A stretch of DNA of 10,381 bases from the NCBI GenBank assembly GCA_017881705.1, contig JADGQP010000039.1, forward strand, positions 1-10,381, written 5' to 3'. Shown in pieces: positions 5,594 to 10,381 of this stretch. Positions within the stretch are counted from its first letter, which is position 1. Every line of letters begins with the position of its first letter. A program made the position numbers and the translations under genes. A model generated the notes under the pieces. That model saw only the letters and a list, made by a program, of their open reading frames with translations, ran no database searches and was not told where the DNA came from. Origin of the DNA: Christensenellaceae bacterium. Lineage in GTDB: Bacteria > Bacillota > Clostridia > Christensenellales > Aristaeellaceae.

Positions 5594-6616
5594 CTACTCT
5601 TTGCCAAAGCCGCAGTTGGGGTAGGTGCAAACCTTGCACTTTAAGCACAAACCGCCGTTTCCCAGTTTGGTGATATCCCCGCGCGTTATTTCCACCCCTG
5701 CGGCCACACGCGGCAGCACCAGGTCGAACACGGTAGTCTTGGCGTACATAACGCACCCGGGTAAGCCGAGCACGGGCACGCCGTCCGGATAGTAGCCGAT
5801 TAACAGCATTGCTCCGGGCATTACGGGCGCGCCGTATGTAACGATGCGCGCCCCGCTTTGCCGAATGGCGGCCGGCGTGCAATCGTCAGGATCCACGCTC
5901 ATGCCGCCTGTGCAGAGGATCAGGTCCGCCTTTTCGCGCCGCAATTTTAAAATCGCGTTTTGAATATGCTCCGGCGCGTCATCGGTGGTTTCATGCCAAA
6001 TCGTTTCGATACCGAAAGCCGACAGCTTATCCTTAACAATCGGCGTAAAGCGATCCTCGATCCTTCCGGAAAACACTTCGTTGCCGGTTGTAACGATGCC
6101 TGCCTTTAAAGGTTTAAACGGTGCAATGCGCACCAAAGGCACACCCGCGCCGATTGCTTCCGCCTGTTCAATTTTACTTTTATCAATCACCAGCGGAATC
6201 ACCCGCATGGCGGATAGAACGTCGCCCGCTTTTACCGCTGTGTGGGTATGTCGTGTCGCAATGACGATTTCCTCAATGCTGTTGATCTGTGTAAGGCGCT
6301 TGGTATCCACGATAAAAAGACCGTCTCTTGCCGCGGATAACTCAAGTTTGCCCTCTATGATGTCGCTTGCGCACATCCATTCGTTTTTACACAGCTCACC
6401 TAAGCGTTCGGCTGCGTCGTTTTCGTGCAGGTGACGGTCATCCATCTCAAAAACAAAAAGGTGATCCTTGCCCATGCTGAGCAACATTGGGATATCTTCT
6501 TGCGAAACCACATGCCCCTTGCGGAACTGCGCGCCTTTCCATTCCCCCGGAACGATGCGCGTCAGGTCGTGGCAAAGCACGTGGCCGATTGCGTTTATCG
6601 TATCAATCCGCTTCAT
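5594..6616 (-). CDS. MoeA-like molybdopterin-binding protein with cysteine-rich C-terminus
   Basis: This 340-residue protein has a central and C-terminal MoCF-type molybdopterin-binding domain: KAGIVTTGNEVFSGRI (171-186), LILCTGGMSVDPDDCTPAAI (232-251) and GVPVLGLPGCVMYAK (279-293). The N-terminal part resembles that of short MoeA-like proteins rather than full MoeA, which is nearer 400 residues. It ends in a cysteine cluster LCLKCKVCTYPNCGFGKE, with C324, C327, C330 and C335, suggesting a bound metal or iron-sulfur cluster. Related proteins occur beside molybdenum hydroxylase genes in clostridia. A role in metal insertion or in handling the cofactor for hydroxylases is inferred; it need not replace housekeeping MoeA. 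ATG 6616 has AAAGGAG seven to nine bases upstream. It is the first gene of the cofactor operon, behind a good promoter. Confidence 0.87.
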   Translation of the reverse strand: MKRIDTINAIGHVLCHDLTRIVPGEWKGAQFRKGHVVSQEDIPMLLSMGKDHLFVFEMDDRHLHENDAAERLGELCKNEWMCASDIIEGKLELSAARDGLFIVDTKRLTQINSIEEIVIATRHTHTAVKAGDVLSAMRVIPLVIDKSKIEQAEAIGAGVPLVRIAPFKPLKAGIVTTGNEVFSGRIEDRFTPIVKDKLSAFGIETIWHETTDDAPEHIQNAILKLRREKADLILCTGGMSVDPDDCTPAAIRQSGARIVTYGAPVMPGAMLLIGYYPDGVPVLGLPGCVMYAKTTVFDLVLPRVAAGVEITRGDITKLGNGGLCLKCKVCTYPNCGFGKE

Positions 6617-6650
6617 CCGCAGGCTCCTTTCGGATGGTACTCATGCCGTT

Positions 6651-6679
6651 ATTATAGCATGATGATCCGATTAGAACAA
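6651..6679 (-). promoter_or_regulatory. Promoter of the molybdenum cofactor operon
   Basis: On the minus strand, TATAAT (6656-6651) is preceded by TG one base further upstream, giving an extended -10 (TGCTATAAT). Seventeen bases upstream is TTGTTC (6679-6674), a three-of-six match to the -35 consensus. This predicts a transcript start near 6644, about 28 bases before the ATG at 6616. No riboswitch fits in so short a leader. Confidence 0.75.
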
Positions 6680-6700
6680 CGTGCGATGCGTAACCCTTCT

Positions 6701-7702
6701 TTATTTTGAATCAACGCGTTCTGGTTTAAGCAACTGAACCGCCCGGGTAACCAACATGTGATAGCCCACACCCAGCAGTAAATCGCCTGCGCACAACGCG
6801 ATCCACAGGCCCGCGCCGTCGGCTCCGGCGAGTTTTGCCAGTTCGACCGTCCAGATATTCAGAAGGTATATTTCAAACGATGCACGCCCCAATACCCTTA
6901 GCGGCGCAAACAGGGCGCGCGCTTTTTCCGTTTTGTTCAGCAGCCATGCGATAAAAACGCATAACGGCGGGGTGATCAATGCGAAAGGATACCAGTACAT
7001 ACCAAAGTCGTTTAGGAAAGCGGTATATTTAAGCTTAAACAGAAGTAGCGCCGTAAGCCCCACAGCGAAAGCCGCGATATAAGCGCCGCGAACCGCGCCT
7101 CTTTTTTTGCTCACGGGCCAATCCATGCCAAAAGCGATGCCCAGAAGGAATAATGGCAAGCGCGAAGCGCCCATCAACTGCTTTTGTCCAATGCACGCAA
7201 ACCCTATCAGCCCAGCGATAATAAGCAAGCCGACTAAAACCGCCGCGGGTTTTTTTCTGTTGGTCAGCAACGCAAAGCATACGGGCGCGATCAGGATAAA
7301 GAAAAACTGTCCGTTCGCAAACCAGTTGAAAACACGCGGCGTTTGCAGCCAGTACCCCGTCATCGTCAGGTTGCCTGCCACACCGCGAAGCGTTTCGGTT
7401 GGCGAAAGGCCGTAGGTCGGGTACATTGTCGCCATCCAGACCACGAGCACCGGCAGATAAGCAGGTAAAATACGCCAAAGTCTGCGCGAGGTATACCCAC
7501 GCAGATCGGTGTTTTTTATAAGCGAGTGATACAGTCCGAAACCCATGATAAAAAAGAAGATATCCACGCCGCCGTAACCCAGCTGCCGAACCAGATCCCA
7601 GTTCCCGGGTAAAATAAGTTGGGAATGAAAGAAGATCACCCAAAGAATCGCAAGCCCTTTCAATTCGTCGCGGTAGCGGCTTACCCAGGCTCTGTGTTCC
7701 AT
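6701..7702 (-). CDS. Acyltransferase family 3 integral membrane protein
   Basis: This 333-residue protein is a multi-pass membrane acyltransferase of the type-3 family, which transfers acetyl or other acyl groups to sugars or other cell-surface molecules. Evidence is the N-terminal R-x-x-x-L-K-G-L-A-I-L pattern with catalytic-type H26 in VIFFHS, then GGVDIFFFIMGFGLYHSL (44-61), YTSRRLWRILPAYLPVL (70-86) with the conserved arginines, and about ten hydrophobic helices. The acceptor cannot be told from sequence. ATG 7702 has GGAGG eight bases upstream. It follows atpC by 88 bp in the same orientation and ends 84 bp before the cofactor operon ATG, so it may be read partly from the ATP synthase operon. 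No clear terminator or promoter of its own was seen. It is functionally unrelated to its neighbours as far as can be told. Confidence 0.85.
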   Translation of the reverse strand: MEHRAWVSRYRDELKGLAILWVIFFHSQLILPGNWDLVRQLGYGGVDIFFFIMGFGLYHSLIKNTDLRGYTSRRLWRILPAYLPVLVVWMATMYPTYGLSPTETLRGVAGNLTMTGYWLQTPRVFNWFANGQFFFILIAPVCFALLTNRKKPAAVLVGLLIIAGLIGFACIGQKQLMGASRLPLFLLGIAFGMDWPVSKKRGAVRGAYIAAFAVGLTALLLFKLKYTAFLNDFGMYWYPFALITPPLCVFIAWLLNKTEKARALFAPLRVLGRASFEIYLLNIWTVELAKLAGADGAGLWIALCAGDLLLGVGYHMLVTRAVQLLKPERVDSK

Positions 7703-7790
7703 GTCAGATCCTCCAAACCCAAAAGCATGATAAGGCTGGCAGCGACCCTACGGCTGGTATCTTATCGCTGGCTGAACGCGGCTGAACCGT

Positions 7791-8210
7791 CTATGAGTTT
7801 ACATGGTATTTGTCACTCACACGCAAACGGGTCATGGCGCGAAGAAGCATCGCCTGGTTCATCAGGTAACTTTGACGATCCTGCTTTTGTAAAAGCGCTT
7901 CCCTGGCGCGCATTTCGGAACGTTCGGCGCGCACGCGGTCGATATCCTCCGGCCACTCGGCGGATTGCAGCATCATTACGGTTTGATCCTGCGTAACGGT
8001 TACAAAACCGTCCGACGCAGCGGCCCACCGCGTATTGCCATCGGCATCGCGCAGCGTTAGCTCACCTTCCGTAAGGCCGATGACCGTCGGAGCGTGTTCC
8101 GCAAGGATCATCATTCTTCCGTCCAGAGCACTGAAACTGATCATTTCCACCTGACCGCGATAAAACTCGTGCTCTGGTGTAAGAATGCTGAGCAGAAACG
8201 TATTGGCCAT
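7791..8210 (-). CDS. atpC: F1 ATP synthase epsilon subunit
   Basis: Epsilon is part of the rotor stalk of F1Fo ATP synthase and can inhibit ATP hydrolysis. The 139-residue protein shows the N-terminal beta-sandwich (residues 1 to about 85) with FLLSILTPEHEFYRGQV and the conserved GRMMILAEHAPTVIGLTEGEL, then the C-terminal helical hairpin (about 90-130) rich in arginine and alanine. ATG 8210 follows the atpD stop directly (TAAATG), with GGAGG in the atpD end as its ribosome-binding site. It is the last gene of the ATP synthase operon. The 88 bp that follow (7703-7790) contain only an 8-bp direct repeat and a weak six-pair hairpin with a 19-base loop (7740-7770). They hold no T-tract, so no terminator is called. 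Confidence 0.95.
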   Translation of the reverse strand: MANTFLLSILTPEHEFYRGQVEMISFSALDGRMMILAEHAPTVIGLTEGELTLRDADGNTRWAAASDGFVTVTQDQTVMMLQSAEWPEDIDRVRAERSEMRAREALLQKQDRQSYLMNQAMLLRAMTRLRVSDKYHVNS

Positions 8211-9602
8211 TTATTTCGCCTCCAGTTCCTTAGCCTTCTGGCGTGCGTCTTCCAGATTGCCGACCATGTAGAACGCATCTTCGGGCAAGTCGTCCGCCTC
8301 GCCGTTGACGATCGCTTTGAAGGAAGCAATCGTGTCGGCCAGTTTGACGTACCGTCCCGGAATCCCGCTGAACACTTCGGCAACGAACATCGGCTGGCTA
8401 AGAAAACGCTGCAGCCTGCGCGCTCGTAATACGGTTTTCTGGTCCTCTTCGCTCAGCTCGTCCATACCCAGAATGGCGATGATATCCTGCAGCTCGCGGT
8501 AACGCTGCAAAGCCTCCTGTACGCGCATGGCCACATCGTAATGCTCCTGCCCCACAATCAGCGGATCCAGAATGCGGCTGGAACTGTCCAGCGGATCCAC
8601 AGCGGGATAAATGCCAATTTCGGAAATGGAGCGGCTTAGCACGGTGGTCGCGTCCAGATGGCTGAAAATCGCGCTGGGCGCGGGGTCGGTTAAGTCGTCC
8701 GCAGGAACGTAGATCGCTTGTACAGAGGTGATGGAGCCATCGTTGGTGGAGGTAATACGCTCTTCCAGGCTTCCGACTTCGCCTGCCAGCGTCGGCTGGT
8801 AGCCCACAGCGCTGGGCAGTCGGCCCAAAAGCGCGGAAACCTCGCTGCCTGCCTGAATGTAACGGAAAATATTATCGATAAACAGCAGCATATTCTGCTT
8901 TTGCACGTCGCGGAAGTACTCCGCTATCGTAAGCCCGGTCAGGGCCACGCGCATACGCGCTCCGGGCGGCTCGTTCATTTGCCCGAATATCAGCGCCGTG
9001 TTTTTAATAACGCCGGAATTGGTCATTTCCGTAAGCAGGTCGTTGCCCTCGCGGCTGCGTTCGCCAACGCCTGTGAATACGCTGTACCCGCCCTGCTCGG
9101 TGGCGATATTATGAATCAGTTCCAGTATCAGCACCGTTTTGCCAACGCCGGCGCCGCCAAACAGGCCGATCTTGCCGCCGCGCGCATAGGGCGCAAGCAG
9201 GTCGATCACCTTGATGCCGGTTTCAAATATTTTAGCCACGGGCTGTTGCTGCATAAAGCTGGGCGATTTGCGATGGATAGGCATGGTTTTCGCCGTTATA
9301 GGCGGTTCCTTGCCATCGATTGGCCGGCCCAGAACGTCTATTGCGCGCCCGAGCATTTCCGGCCCAACCGGAATCATGATGGGGTTGCCGGTGTTTTCCA
9401 CTTGCAGCCCCCTGGACAGGCCCTCCGTCGCTTCCAGCGCGATGCAGCGCACCGTCGTGCCCATATGCTCGTGTACTTCCGCGGCTACCTTCCGGTCGCC
9501 GTCCAGCACGTATAGAAGCGTATTGATGGGCGGCACGTCGCTGGCACGGAACCGTACGTCGATCACCGGGCCTACCACGCGGATCAGAGTTCCCTTTGTC
9601 AT
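8211..9602 (-). CDS. atpD: F1 ATP synthase beta subunit
   Basis: Beta is the catalytic subunit of F1, making ATP from ADP and phosphate at the membrane-attached F1 head. The 463-residue protein has the Walker A loop GGAGVGKT (149-156), the catalytic glutamate E181 in GERSREGND, Walker B LLFIDNIFR (239-247), the IYPAVDPLDSSSR adenine-site region with Y332, and the DELSEED sequence (381-387) that couples to gamma. Length is normal. Small departures from the commonest form, such as LAGEVGSLEERI where many have LATEMGxLQERI, are conservative. ATG 9602 has AAGGAG about seven bases upstream, 37 bp after atpG. It is co-transcribed with atpG and atpC. Confidence 0.98.
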   Translation of the reverse strand: MTKGTLIRVVGPVIDVRFRASDVPPINTLLYVLDGDRKVAAEVHEHMGTTVRCIALEATEGLSRGLQVENTGNPIMIPVGPEMLGRAIDVLGRPIDGKEPPITAKTMPIHRKSPSFMQQQPVAKIFETGIKVIDLLAPYARGGKIGLFGGAGVGKTVLILELIHNIATEQGGYSVFTGVGERSREGNDLLTEMTNSGVIKNTALIFGQMNEPPGARMRVALTGLTIAEYFRDVQKQNMLLFIDNIFRYIQAGSEVSALLGRLPSAVGYQPTLAGEVGSLEERITSTNDGSITSVQAIYVPADDLTDPAPSAIFSHLDATTVLSRSISEIGIYPAVDPLDSSSRILDPLIVGQEHYDVAMRVQEALQRYRELQDIIAILGMDELSEEDQKTVLRARRLQRFLSQPMFVAEVFSGIPGRYVKLADTIASFKAIVNGEADDLPEDAFYMVGNLEDARQKAKELEAK

Positions 9603-9639
9603 AGCGTATCTCCTTCCCGGTTGAACACGAAAATGGTCT

Positions 9640-10381
9640 TCATAGTTTAAAGCTATCCGGGTTACCGCCGATAATTTCGTTGATTTCCTGGGTAATGGCG
9701 GCCTGCCGTGCGTGGTTGAGCTGAAGGCTCAGCCGTTTGAGCATGTCGTCGGCGTTTCGCGTGGCGGATTCCATGGCTGCCATGCGCGCGCGGTTTTCGC
9801 TTGCGTAGCTTTGCACAAGGCAACTGTATAGCACGCCTACCACATAATGCTGCGCCATGCTGTCCAACACACCCTGGGCGTTAGGCCAAAACTGCAAGCC
9901 CGAGGTCGGCGAGTGCATGGGCTGCACGGTCTTTACCGTATGCTTGGTAATCGGCAGTACGCTCAGCCGCATGGGTTGCATGATCCCGCCTTTGAGCATC
10001 TGGGTGAAGATGATAAACACTTCGTCAAACTCGTCGCGTTTATACCGCTGGCAAAGCGAAGCGGCGATCTCGCGCGCCTGGTCGAGCGTCGGATTTTGCA
10101 CGGCAGTGAGGTAATTTTCGCTGATTACCAAACCCTTGCGACGGAAAAAATCGGTCGCCATGTGCCCGAACGTCTCGAGCCGGGTGTTCTGGTGCCTGCT
10201 GGTATCGAGTATTGTCCGGTAGGCCAGCTTGAGTACGTCGTGGTTATAGCCGCCGCACAAGCCCTTGTCACCCGCGATAACGAGGTAACAAGCGCGCCTG
10301 CCGTTGGCGCGGTAAAAATCGCTGTGGAAATCATCGGATGCATTGTCCAAAATGAAGCGCATGTTGGAACGCACGAGGCTA
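9640..10381 (-). CDS. atpG: F1 ATP synthase gamma subunit (N-terminus beyond the right edge)
   Basis: Gamma is the central shaft of F1 ATP synthase. About 246 codons are present; the first 40 or so residues of a typical 285-295-residue gamma lie beyond the window, and the frame stays open to the last base. Signatures are VIAGDKGLCGGYN and the C-terminal helix RMAAMESATRNADDML followed by LNHARQAAITQEINEI, which is diagnostic for the family. The GTG at 10374 is an internal codon, not the start. It lies upstream of atpD in the same operon. Confidence 0.96.
   Translation of the reverse strand, partial: SLVRSNMRFILDNASDDFHSDFYRANGRRACYLVIAGDKGLCGGYNHDVLKLAYRTILDTSRHQNTRLETFGHMATDFFRRKGLVISENYLTAVQNPTLDQAREIAASLCQRYKRDEFDEVFIIFTQMLKGGIMQPMRLSVLPITKHTVKTVQPMHSPTSGLQFWPNAQGVLDSMAQHYVVGVLYSCLVQSYASENRARMAAMESATRNADDMLKRLSLQLNHARQAAITQEINEIIGGNPDSFKL

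Noticed and set aside
5538..5882. Frame running past the MoeA-like stop, which could suggest a frameshifted longer tail
   Set aside because: The MoeA-like protein ends naturally in its cysteine cluster, and the alternative frame shows no related sequence, so no frameshift is needed.
7035..7643. Open frame of about 200 codons on the minus strand
   Set aside because: It overlaps the acyltransferase in another frame. The acyltransferase frame has membrane helices and family motifs; this one does not.
7738..7790. Possible terminator after atpC
   Set aside because: Only a six-pair stem with a 19-base loop and no T-tract is present; the GGCTGAAC direct repeat (7770-7777, 7780-7787) is too short to mean much.
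8718..9515. Long open frame on the + strand (about 265 codons)
   Set aside because: It is antisense to the unmistakable atpD gene, with composition typical of a reverse-strand shadow and no recognisable domain.
9640..10374. GTG at 10374 as the start of atpG
   Set aside because: The frame stays open to the window edge, and family gamma subunits need about 40 more N-terminal residues, so the gene is cut by the window.
1..10381. Selenocysteine codons, SECIS-like hairpins, tRNAs, insertion sequences, CRISPR repeats
   Set aside because: No gene here needs an in-frame TGA to reach its expected length, and no such element was recognised on either strand.

Overview
The window looks like a chromosomal segment from an anaerobic Bacillota (Clostridia-type) bacterium. 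Three things point there: strong GGAGG ribosome-binding sites, a selenium/molybdenum-hydroxylase accessory gene set typical of clostridia and enterococci, and an F-type ATP synthase operon. The base composition is moderately GC-rich. No mobile elements, RNA genes, CRISPR arrays or phage genes were seen, and nearly every base is coding. No more precise taxonomy can be supported from the sequence alone.

Left block (about 1-3115): a labile-selenium module. From a divergent promoter at 1878-1951, a leftward operon with overlapping genes encodes a YedE-type membrane transporter, a 69-residue TusA-like carrier, a DUF3343 putative Se/S carrier and the start of YqeC, which runs off the left edge. Rightward from the same promoter lies a class-V aminotransferase of the cysteine desulfurase (NifS/SufS-like) family. 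The promoter gap holds a 28-bp near-perfect palindrome that looks like a shared operator. This gene company matches the cluster described around 'orphan SelD' for selenium-dependent molybdenum hydroxylases; selD itself is not in the window.

Middle block (3112-6616): a leftward molybdenum-cofactor operon. Its genes, in transcription order, encode a MoeA-like molybdopterin-binding protein with a cysteine-rich tail, MogA/MoaB, MoaA, MoaC and a MOSC-domain protein. A good extended -10 promoter precedes it (6651-6679). MoaA and MoaC make cyclic pyranopterin monophosphate from GTP. MogA and the MoeA-like protein act late, at adenylylation and metal insertion or handling. The MOSC protein may carry or bind the sulfurated/selenated cofactor. 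The MOSC and desulfurase genes converge and their stop codons overlap.

Right block (6701-10381): a leftward membrane acyltransferase-3 gene, then the end of an F1Fo ATP synthase operon (atpG partial, atpD, atpC). This block has no obvious functional link to the selenium/molybdenum genes.

Taken together, 1-6616 reads as a contiguous supply line: selenium uptake (YedE), selenium mobilisation or carriage (desulfurase, TusA-like, DUF3343), cofactor synthesis (MoaA, MoaC, MogA, MoeA-like) and cofactor-selenium maturation (YqeC, MOSC). The substrate hydroxylase is not in the window.
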